Part shown: piece by piece, positions 1 to 8,748 of the stretch
How positions within the stretch are numbered: the first letter of the stretch is position 1
How the letters are laid out: each line of letters begins with the position of its first letter
NCBI GenBank assembly: GCA_031270145.1
Contig: JAISYD010000092.1
Location: forward strand, 1-9,386
Reading direction: 5' to 3'
DNA: 9,386 nucleotides
Source: Planctomycetota bacterium
Lineage (GTDB): Bacteria > Planctomycetota > SZUA-567
Program-made: the position numbers and the translations under genes
The notes under the pieces: model-generated
Database searches by the model: none
What the model saw: only the letters and a program-made list of their open reading frames with translations
Told to the model about the DNA's origin: nothing

Positions 1-138
1 GCCGCCATCACCGGGGCGGCGTCTGCCACTGTGACGCGGGATCTGGCCGATTTGGTGGCGAAGGGGGCATTGCTTCGGGAAGGGGAGCGAAAGGCAAGTC
101 GGTATCGCTTGAACCTGCCCAGCCAGGGGTCATCGTAA
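1..138 (+). CDS. C-terminal end of a Fic-family-like protein (winged-helix tail), 5' truncated by window
   Basis: Frame 1 is open from the first base to a TAA at 136-138, giving 45 residues of a C-terminus. The segment contains SATVTRDLADLVAKGALLRE followed by a basic stretch and SRYRLNL. This is the layout of a winged helix: a recognition helix with T-R-D-L, then a wing with K-G-x-L-x-R-x-G and R-Y-x-L. Such a tail closes many Fic-domain proteins, which AMPylate or otherwise modify protein targets, and the A-T-x-T-R-D-L-x-D-L-V wording resembles that group. The Fic catalytic motif would lie upstream and is not visible, so the family call is an inference. A transcriptional regulator with the same DNA-binding fold is the main alternative. 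The gene ends cleanly, and nothing shows that it is broken. Confidence 0.55.
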   Translation, partial: AAITGAASATVTRDLADLVAKGALLREGERKASRYRLNLPSQGSS

Positions 139-177
139 AATCGCTTTAGGCTCGGTCCCTTCATCAATCACCCTCAC

Positions 178-645
178 ATGCCCATCGCCCGGAAGGGGCA
201 TTGGTACGGCCAGGTGAGTGAGAATCTAATCGCGCTTCCTGTCGCCAAGCTGGACAAAAGACGTACACGGATCACCACCGGCGACCGGTCCGCCCATGTG
301 ATGGACTCGTCGATTTCCTCATGGATGAAGGGTTGGTTGTGGGTGGCGGTGGTGGCGGAAATGGCGTTCTTCCTTCTGTATGCCAAACGCGGCATTGAGG
401 GGGCGAAGGCGTTGTCGGGCCGGTTTGGCGGCGTCCTGGTCAGCGAGCGCTGGGGCGGATAACAATCGTCATGCCGGTCGTCGCCAGTATTGCCGGGCGC
501 ATGTGAAGCGTGATTTCACCCGTATATCGGAGATGTCCGGGGAGGCCGGGGAGATAGGGCGCGCGCTTTTGGACGCGGAGTCGAGGCTGTTCGAGTTTTG
601 GCATCGCGTCCGTGACGGAACTATGGCGCGCGCCTCCTTCCAGGC
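178..645 (+). pseudogene. IS66-family transposase remnant, frameshifted and truncated
   Basis: Two overlapping frames together read as the middle of an IS66 transposase (DDE_Tnp_IS66). Frame 1 (about 208-459) carries VSENLIALPVAKLD, then a degenerate first catalytic region (HVMDSS, usually H-x-D-E-T), then GWLWVAV and GVLVSERWGG. Frame 2 (461 on) continues with RQYCRAHVKRDF, ISEMSGEAGEIG, LLDAESRLFEFWHRVRDG and RASFQ, all typical of the segment after the second catalytic Asp. Frame 1 stops with TAA at 460-462. Removing one A there restores G-Y-N, the expected sequence, so a single-base insertion explains the shift. The second catalytic residue is Glu (SER) instead of the usual Asp (SDR). The N-terminal zinc-finger part, the C-terminus, the accessory IS66 genes and any terminal inverted repeats are missing. 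This is a dead fragment. Confidence 0.85.
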
Positions 646-884
646 TGTGGTGCGTCCCATCCTGGTGAGCGACGGCCAGCTTATCCGGGCCGGCCAGCCC
701 CTGGTGGAACTGGACCAGACCCAGAACCTGGCCGACCGCCGCCGGATCGAGACCGAACTGGATTTCGTCCGGCGCAAGCAAACCCGGCGGGAGATCATCG
801 CGGAATGGCTGAAGCGGCCGGAGGATTTCGCCTCCACCCTGGCCCGGGCGGAGGAATTGGCCGGGTCCGACGGCCAGGGCCAAT
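643..884 (+). pseudogene. Fragment of an HlyD-type membrane fusion protein (type I secretion adaptor)
   Basis: In the same frame as the distal IS66 part, the translation changes to VVRPILVSDGQLIRAGQPLV, then ELDQTQNLADRRRIETEL and a run of charged helical sequence ending near ARAEELAG. The pattern V-x-x-I-x-V-x-x-G-Q-x-(V/I)-x-A-G-Q-P-L-(V/I)-x-L-D is the lipoyl/biotinyl-like hairpin of HlyD-family periplasmic adaptors. In these proteins it is followed by a D/R/E-rich coiled coil, as here. These adaptors link an inner-membrane ABC exporter to an outer-membrane channel. The N-terminal membrane anchor and the C-terminal beta-barrel part are absent. The open frame continues to a stop at 968-970, but after about 885 the sequence no longer looks like the family. 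No ribosome-binding site or start precedes it, so it is a relic and probably not expressed. Confidence 0.7.
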
Positions 885-1035
885 GCATTAAAATAACCTT
901 ATTTTGTGGGGGATATTATAAGAACGCATCTTTTTTACGCCGATTTTTCGGTTCCGCTTTTCCGGAATAGGGCGGTTTTATTGGAAATTTTAATGCCTAG
1001 GCCCTGGCTATTCCTTCGCAGCCGGGCGATTTTCC
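885..1035. other. AT-richer intergenic stretch upstream of the nifJ promoter
   Basis: I see no gene here. Base composition drops sharply from the flanking GC-rich DNA, with T runs at 931-936 and 944-948 and A/T blocks at 888-905. Two small adjacent hairpins are visible: CCGA/TCGG with a TTTT loop (940-951) and TTCCG/CGGAA (952-967). An 8-bp palindrome GCCTAGGC lies at 995-1002. The stretch sits between the decayed HlyD fragment and the nifJ promoter, so it may hold upstream regulatory sites for nifJ. No named operator could be recognised. Confidence 0.4.
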
Positions 1036-1064
1036 TTGACGCCGCCGGTTGGAAGGAAAATAAT
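1036..1064 (+). promoter_or_regulatory. Probable sigma70-type promoter for nifJ
   Basis: TTGACG at 1036-1041 is followed, after a 17-bp spacer, by AATAAT at 1059-1064. These match the -35 and -10 consensus at five of six positions each. Transcription would start near 1071 and give a leader of about 115 nt before the nifJ start at 1186. This is a call by eye. No NifA/sigma54 element (GG-N10-GC with an upstream TGT-N10-ACA) was noticed nearby. Confidence 0.55.
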
Positions 1065-1185
1065 GTTGCCGACCGCACGGTACAGGCGCGTTCAGGGTTG
1101 TTTCCGAACCGGAGGCAACGCGGATCGTTTCCAGTCATTTGACAGGGTTGGTTTTCGAAGGTTTCGCCCAAAGAAAGGAAATTGC

Positions 1186-4776
<3,591 letters not shown>

Positions 4777-4810
4777 GCGCCGTCCGGCCAACCCGCGAAG
4801 ACGCGAATGT

Positions 4811-4839
4811 CCCCGCCCCCGTGAAGGGGGCGGGGTTTT
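4811..4839 (+). terminator. Intrinsic terminator after nifJ
   Basis: A perfect 10-bp stem, CCCCGCCCCC (4811-4820) against GGGGGCGGGG (4826-4835), encloses the loop GTGAA and is followed by TTTT (4836-4839). It lies 34 bases after the nifJ stop codon. This is a strong Rho-independent terminator that separates nifJ from the metal-transport operon. Confidence 0.92.
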
Positions 4840-4885
4840 CGTGCGCCGTCCCGGCGATGGAATCTCGGCCCTCCCTGGATTATCC

Positions 4886-4913
4886 TTGACAGCCGAGGCA
4901 TTCCCGTTATCAT
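4886..4913 (+). promoter_or_regulatory. Probable sigma70-type promoter of the nickel/cobalt transporter operon
   Basis: TTGACA at 4886-4891 is separated by 16 bp from TATCAT at 4908-4913. Transcription would start near 4920, about 195 nt ahead of the first gene. A small palindrome, TTAT-C-ATAA (4907-4915), overlaps the -10 box and could be part of an operator. It does not match the known NikR half-sites that I can recall. Confidence 0.65.
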
Positions 4914-4919
4914 AAAGGT

Positions 4920-5100
4920 ACACTTCGGGCCATGAAGACCTGAAAAACGGCGAAATGGCGCCTAGCACGCCCTTTTTCCGCGAAACAGACATATTTCCGG
5001 AAGGCGTTTCGGTACCCCGGGATACTCCCCCGCAACAGCAACCCCATGAAGGGCGTGAGGCATTATCTTCGCGCCCCGATGGGCGTTTCGCCGTTGTTCA
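4920..5100 (+). promoter_or_regulatory. Long structured 5' leader, candidate metal or cobalamin-responsive RNA element
   Basis: The stretch between the promoter and the first gene carries no convincing reading frame but much potential RNA structure. A 4-bp stem GGCG/CGCC (4957-4960 with 4969-4972) is followed by CTTTTT, like a weak terminator. The string CCCGCAACAGCAA (5029-5041) resembles the conserved CCCGCAACTGTAA core of cobalamin riboswitches, but the expected GCCAGGAGACC-like box does not follow. Segment 5067-5076 can pair with 5051-5060 (10 bp, two of them G-U, loop CATTAT). Part of it (5071-5076) can instead pair with 5081-5086, and 5082-5085 can pair with 5089-5092. These pairings exclude each other, as in an attenuator. 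The class is unassigned; the call rests on structure, length and the metal-transport context. Confidence 0.35.
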
Positions 5101-5115
5101 AGAAAGGGACATCCT

Positions 5116-5886
5116 ATGCGCAAATCATGGTTCGCGGCAATCCTCCTCCTGTTCGGCCTCTGTGGTCCGGCAATGGCCCATTTCGGCATGGTCATCCCCT
5201 CGACGCCCGTGGTGGAGGATCGGGACGACTCGACCGTCAGCGTTGAATTATCCTTCAGCCATCCCATGGAAATGAACGGCATGCCCCTGGTCAAGCCAAG
5301 ATTGGTCCAGGTCATTGTCGACGGCGCGGCCGAGGATGTCGGCGCGGCTTTGAAGCCGACCAAAATAATGGAGCATGACGCCTGGAAGTTCCAATACGCG
5401 GTCAAACGGCCAGGCGTGTACGCAATCGTCATGGAGCCGGAGCCATATTGGGAGCCGGCCGAGGACTGCTTCATCATCCATTACACCAAAACCTATGTGG
5501 CGGCGTTCGGGGAAGGTGAGGGCTGGGACGAGCCGACGGGTTTGAAAACGGAAATCGTCCCGCTGACCCGCCCCTTCGGCAACTATGCCGGCAATGTGTT
5601 CCAGGGCCTGGTCATGCTCGACGGCAAACCGGTTCCCCATGCCGAGATCGAGGTCGAACACTACAACCGGGACGGCAAGCATGCCTCGCCGAACGAATAC
5701 CTGGTCACCCAGGTGATAAAGGCCGACGGGAATGGCGTGTTCACCTATGGCGTCCCCTTTGCCGGCTGGTGGGGCTTTGCCGCGCTTAACACGGCGGATG
5801 AGAAAATGAGCCACGACGGCGAGTCCAAGGATGTCGAGCTTGGCGCCGTCCTCTGGACGGAATTCGTTTCCCCCGTCTTGAAGTAG
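5116..5886 (+). CDS. nikK: Periplasmic DUF4198 protein, NikK-type component of a nickel/cobalt ECF transporter
   Basis: The 256-residue product starts with a clear signal peptide: MRK, a hydrophobic core AAILLLFGL, and AMA before the cut at residues 21/22. The mature protein would begin with His-Phe-Gly, so a histidine is the free N-terminus and a likely metal ligand. The rest looks like a beta-sandwich with a repeated incoming-domain pattern, including GLVMLDGKPVPHAEIEVEHY, then DGNGVFTYGVPFAGWWGFAA near the end. This is the layout of DUF4198 proteins, which sit next to NikM/CbiM genes in many anaerobes and are called NikK there. Its role is inferred: binding or delivering Ni2+ or Co2+ in the periplasm. 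The start has AGGGA six bases upstream. It is the first gene of the operon, 26 nt before cbiM. Confidence 0.85.
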   Translation: MRKSWFAAILLLFGLCGPAMAHFGMVIPSTPVVEDRDDSTVSVELSFSHPMEMNGMPLVKPRLVQVIVDGAAEDVGAALKPTKIMEHDAWKFQYAVKRPGVYAIVMEPEPYWEPAEDCFIIHYTKTYVAAFGEGEGWDEPTGLKTEIVPLTRPFGNYAGNVFQGLVMLDGKPVPHAEIEVEHYNRDGKHASPNEYLVTQVIKADGNGVFTYGVPFAGWWGFAALNTADEKMSHDGESKDVELGAVLWTEFVSPVLK

Positions 5887-5912
5887 GGGGCCGCCGCAAA
5901 TAGGGAGGGGCG

Positions 5913-6539
5913 ATGCATATCTCGGAAGGCGTCCTTTCGCCGGCGGTGATCGGCGGCGGCATGGTGTTGACCGCCGTCGGAACCGGCATCGGCCTGCGGA
6001 AAACCGATTATTCGCGCCTTACGACCGCGGCCGTGCTGTCCTCGGTGTTTTTCGTCGGCTCCCTGGTTCATGTCCCGCTTGGGCCGGGGAGCGTCCATTT
6101 GATCCTGAACGGCCTGCTTGGGATTTTCCTGGGTTGGACCGTTTTCCCCGCCCTGCTGGTCGCGCTGTCGCTGCAGGCAATCCTTTTCTGGTATGGCGGC
6201 ATAGCCGTACTCGGGGTGAACGTTTTCGACATGGCCTTCCCGGCCCTGGCCTGCCATTACGCCTTCCGGAGCCTGTTGGGCCGGACCGGCGCCCTTCGCG
6301 CCATCGGGGCTTTCGGCTGCGGCGCGCTGTCCGTGGCCGGGGCGGCGCTATGCACAGCGCTGGCCCTGGGCTTCACCGACGAGGGATTTTGGACCGCGGC
6401 GAAGATCCTGTTCCTGGCCCACATTCCCATCATGGCGCTGGAGGGCTGCGTCACCGCCCTGGCGGTCGCCTTCATCGCCAAAAACCGCCCCGAGTTGCTG
6501 AACCTAAACCGCCATCCCGCAACGGAGGCCGTCCCATGA
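5913..6539 (+). CDS. cbiM: CbiM/NikM substrate-binding membrane protein of an ECF nickel/cobalt importer
   Basis: This 208-residue inner-membrane protein is the S component that binds the metal. It starts MHISEG. In this family the free amino group and His2 of that N-terminus reach into the membrane and chelate the metal, together with histidines from later loops. Candidates here are His53 and His62 in LVHVPLGPGSVHLILNG. The L-G-P-G-S-V-H form is closer to NikM-type than to the CbiM of the B12 pathway as I know them, so nickel is slightly favoured over cobalt. Several hydrophobic helices follow (for example 16-28, 39-52, 63-90). A strong ribosome-binding site, GGAGG at 5904-5908, fixes the start, which must be exact because the second residue is functional. 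The stop codon overlaps the start of the next gene. Confidence 0.93.
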   Translation: MHISEGVLSPAVIGGGMVLTAVGTGIGLRKTDYSRLTTAAVLSSVFFVGSLVHVPLGPGSVHLILNGLLGIFLGWTVFPALLVALSLQAILFWYGGIAVLGVNVFDMAFPALACHYAFRSLLGRTGALRAIGAFGCGALSVAGAALCTALALGFTDEGFWTAAKILFLAHIPIMALEGCVTALAVAFIAKNRPELLNLNRHPATEAVP

Positions 6540-7168
6540 GGCGCTTTCCCTCCCTCCTCGCCGCCCTTGCCGCCTTCATGTCCCTTTCCGGGCAATGCCT
6601 GGCGCACAGGGTCAACGTGTTCGCCTTCGTGGACGGCGATGAAATCCAGGTTGAATGCGGTTTCAGCCGGAGCCAGAAGGTCAAAAACGGGAAACTCGTC
6701 ATCAGCGATCTCGAAACCGGCGATACGCTTCTCGAGGGCGCGACCGACGATCAGGGGAGATTCAGGTTCCGGCCCTCCGACGAATTCCTTTCGATCGGCC
6801 ATGGCCTGAATATCCGGCTTTACGCCGGGGAAGGACACCAGGACGACTGGAAAATCGCCCCGGAGGAATTGCGCGCCCTGTCCCGGACCGGCGGGGTCGG
6901 GGCAAGCGCACCGGCGAAAGCGGGCGCGGCGGCGGCGCGGCAAACCGTCCCGTCATCCGGGGAAAACCGGACCGCCTCCCTTTCCGGCATTGACCTGGCG
7001 GAGCTTGAGGCCAGCATAGGCAAAATTATGGACGCCAAACTTTCTCCGATCAAACAGGACTTGGCGCGGCAGCGGAACGGCGAGCCGGGGTTGCGGGACA
7101 TCGTCGGGGGAATTGGCTGGATCCTTGGCTTGTTGGGGTTGGCCGCATACATGAAACACAGGCGTTGA
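6536..7168 (+). CDS. nikL: NikL-type accessory protein, secreted and anchored by a C-terminal membrane helix
   Basis: The ATG overlaps the TGA of cbiM (ATGA, 6536-6539) and has GGAGG seven bases upstream, so the 210-residue product is translationally coupled to cbiM. A signal peptide ends at CLA (residues 21-23). The mature chain would begin HRVNVFAFVDGDEIQVEC, very close to the conserved A-H-(K/R)-V-N-V-F-A start of NikL proteins. A small beta domain follows (to about 115), with L-L-E-G-A-T-D-D-Q-G-R-F-R-F. Next come an Ala/Pro-rich linker (about 120-145) and a charged helix that may form a coiled coil (about 150-180). A membrane helix at 189-206 ends in KHRR. In NikKMLQO-type systems this protein stands in for CbiN/NikN. 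Its periplasmic head probably contacts the metal-binding subunit; this is inference from family context. Confidence 0.85.
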   Translation: MRRFPSLLAALAAFMSLSGQCLAHRVNVFAFVDGDEIQVECGFSRSQKVKNGKLVISDLETGDTLLEGATDDQGRFRFRPSDEFLSIGHGLNIRLYAGEGHQDDWKIAPEELRALSRTGGVGASAPAKAGAAAARQTVPSSGENRTASLSGIDLAELEASIGKIMDAKLSPIKQDLARQRNGEPGLRDIVGGIGWILGLLGLAAYMKHRR

Positions 7169-7175
7169 ATCAGGC

Positions 7176-7931
7176 ATGATTACGGAACCTGGCGGCCGGG
7201 AACGATCCTTGTTCCACAAACTGGACCCGAGGGTGTCGCTCGCCGCCGCCGCCGGCGCGGCGTTTTGCTTCTCGCTTGTCCGGAATCTCGCGCCGGCCGG
7301 CCTGTGCCTCGCCTTCGCCCTGGCCCTCGCGGCCGCCGGCGGGCTCCACGCGCGCCCCCTGTTGAAACGTCTGGCCGCGGTCAATGCCTTCGTCCTTTTC
7401 ATTTGGCTGACCGTCCCCCTCACCATGCCCGGCGAAAGCGTCGCCGCCCTTGGCCCGCTGAGCTGGAGCGGGGAGGGCGTCCGGCTGGCCCTGTTGATCA
7501 CGGTCAAATGCAACGCCATCCTGCTGTCCTTCCTGGCGCTGGCCGCCGGGATCGGCCTTCCCCGCATCGGCTGCGCGTTGGAACGGCTGCGGGCGCCGCC
7601 AAAGCTGGTGTTCCTGTTCCTCTTCACCTGCCGGTACATCCATGTCGTGGGGGAGGAGTGGCAAAGGTTGCGGACGGCGGCAAAGCTGCGGGGCTTCGTC
7701 CCCCGGAACTCCCTGCACACCTACCGGACCATCGGGAACATGCTCGGCCTCGCGTTCGTCAACGCCATCGACCGTTCGCGGCGGATCCACGAGGCCATGT
7801 TGCTGCGCGGCTTCGCGGGGTCGTTCCACACCGCAGCGGAGTTGCGGGGCACGTCAGCCGACTGGCGGTTCGCGGCGGCGTTCTTCCCCGTCCTCGGCGT
7901 TTTTCTGTTCCTTGATCTATGCCTGAAATGA
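7176..7931 (+). CDS. cbiQ: CbiQ, transmembrane coupling (T) protein of the ECF importer
   Basis: The product has 251 residues, the usual length of EcfT/CbiQ proteins. Near the N-terminus it has HKLDPRVSL, the conserved L-D-P-R-x-(K/S) entry motif. Several membrane helices follow (about 20-55, 66-85, 100-125, 144-158 and a last one at 231-250). The two cytoplasmic coupling helices carry the family's A-x-x-x-R-G signatures: AAKLRGF at 168-174 and AMLLRGF at 207-213. The arginines dock into the ATPase grooves and pass on the force of ATP hydrolysis. The gene starts 7 nt after nikL and has no clear Shine-Dalgarno sequence, so it probably relies on coupling to nikL. No start further downstream would keep the N-terminal motif. 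Confidence 0.94.
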   Translation: MITEPGGRERSLFHKLDPRVSLAAAAGAAFCFSLVRNLAPAGLCLAFALALAAAGGLHARPLLKRLAAVNAFVLFIWLTVPLTMPGESVAALGPLSWSGEGVRLALLITVKCNAILLSFLALAAGIGLPRIGCALERLRAPPKLVFLFLFTCRYIHVVGEEWQRLRTAAKLRGFVPRNSLHTYRTIGNMLGLAFVNAIDRSRRIHEAMLLRGFAGSFHTAAELRGTSADWRFAAAFFPVLGVFLFLDLCLK

Positions 7932-7935
7932 CCCC

Positions 7936-8634
7936 ATGAAAACACCGCCGATACTTGCGCTGGAACAAATAACTTTCGCCTATCCGGAAAGGCCGGCGCT
8001 TTTCCGGGGGCTTTCCGTTTCCCTGCCCGAGGGCGCGCGGATTGGCCTGCACGGCCCCAACGGCAGCGGCAAAACGACGCTTTTCCGCCTGATGCTGGGG
8101 CTGGAGGTTCCCCGGAGCGGAAGGGTGCTGTATCGCGGGGAAGCGGTGGACAGCCAGGCGACGCTCCATGAAATGCGCCGCGGCGTCGGCCTTGTCCTGC
8201 AGAACAGCGACGACCAGTTGTTTTCCGCCACCGTCCTGGAGGATGTGGCGTTTGGCCCGCTCAACCTCGGCCTGAAGCGCCGCGCGGCCCTGGATCGGGC
8301 GATGGAGACGCTCGAGGCCCTGGGGCTGGCGCGGATCGCCGAGAGGCCGACGCACCGCCTGTCGGCCGGCGAAAAGAAAATGGCGTCGATAGCCGCCGTA
8401 CTTTCCATGCGGCCCGGAGCCCTGCTTCTCGACGAGCCGTCCGCCTCGCTCGACGACGAGTCGCGGAGCAGGATCATCGACATCCTCCGGCAACAGCCGC
8501 TCGCCAGGATAACCGCCTCGCACGACAAGGATTTCCTTGGGCAAACCTCATCCTCCCTCATGCGCCTCGGCGCCGCCGGCGCCCTGGAGGCGGATTCAAG
8601 CATGCATCCCCCGTCCGGCGCCGCCGGCGCTTGA
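7936..8634 (+). CDS. cbiO: CbiO, ATPase of the ECF nickel/cobalt importer
   Basis: This ABC ATPase powers metal uptake on the cytoplasmic face, working as a dimer under CbiQ. Walker A is GPNGSGKTT (40-48). The Q-loop region reads LVLQNSDDQLFSATVLEDVA, typical of EcfA/CbiO proteins. The signature is LSAGEKK (142-148), Walker B is ALLLDEP with Asp166 and Glu167, and the switch histidine is His196 in ASHDKD. With 232 residues it is shorter than most CbiO proteins (about 270-280) and lacks their C-terminal extension, ending in a low-complexity Ser/Pro/Gly/Ala tail. A single ATPase gene implies a homodimer. It starts 4 nt after cbiQ without a visible ribosome-binding site and is probably coupled to it. 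No intrinsic terminator follows; only a GC hairpin without a T run is seen at 8651-8666. Confidence 0.95.
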   Translation: MKTPPILALEQITFAYPERPALFRGLSVSLPEGARIGLHGPNGSGKTTLFRLMLGLEVPRSGRVLYRGEAVDSQATLHEMRRGVGLVLQNSDDQLFSATVLEDVAFGPLNLGLKRRAALDRAMETLEALGLARIAERPTHRLSAGEKKMASIAAVLSMRPGALLLDEPSASLDDESRSRIIDILRQQPLARITASHDKDFLGQTSSSLMRLGAAGALEADSSMHPPSGAAGA

Positions 8635-8693
8635 GGGAAAGCCGACAAACCGCCGCCTGGGCGGCGCTTCGCGGAACTGGGCGGGAATTATGG

Positions 8694-8721
8694 TTGACAG
8701 CCCGGCGGCTTCGGCTAAAAT
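8694..8721 (+). promoter_or_regulatory. Strong sigma70-type promoter for the FIST gene
   Basis: TTGACA at 8694-8699, a 16-bp spacer and TAAAAT at 8716-8721 give a full -35 consensus and a near-consensus -10. Transcription would start near 8728, leaving a leader of only about 20 nt. The gene is therefore probably transcribed independently of the upstream operon, although read-through is possible because no T-tailed terminator separates them. Confidence 0.7.
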
Positions 8722-8748
8722 TAATTGCCATACTTATAGGAGCCCGAT

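Noticed and set aside
1139..1167. TTGACA at 1139-1144 as a second nifJ promoter
   Set aside because: No -10-like hexamer stands 16-18 bp downstream, and a start there would fall almost on the ribosome-binding site.
1036..1185. Upstream extension of nifJ by 50 codons
   Set aside because: The longer frame begins inside the -35 box of the likely promoter, has no ribosome-binding site at its start, and adds sequence unlike any PFOR. The ATG at 1186 has a good Shine-Dalgarno sequence and puts Thr31, Glu64 and Arg114 at their reference positions.
4886..4945. NikR operator near the operon promoter
   Set aside because: The only palindrome found is TTAT-C-ATAA over the -10 box. It is too short and does not match the NikR half-sites GTATGA/TCATAC or GTGTTAC/GTAACAC.
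8569..8630. A 14-bp direct repeat GGCGCCGCCGGCGC (8569-8582 and 8617-8630), also present at 1381-1394 in nifJ
   Set aside because: All copies are in coding sequence and encode G-A-A-G-A runs. Preferred GCC/GGC codons alone produce the motif, so it is not evidence for a mobile repeat or regulatory site.
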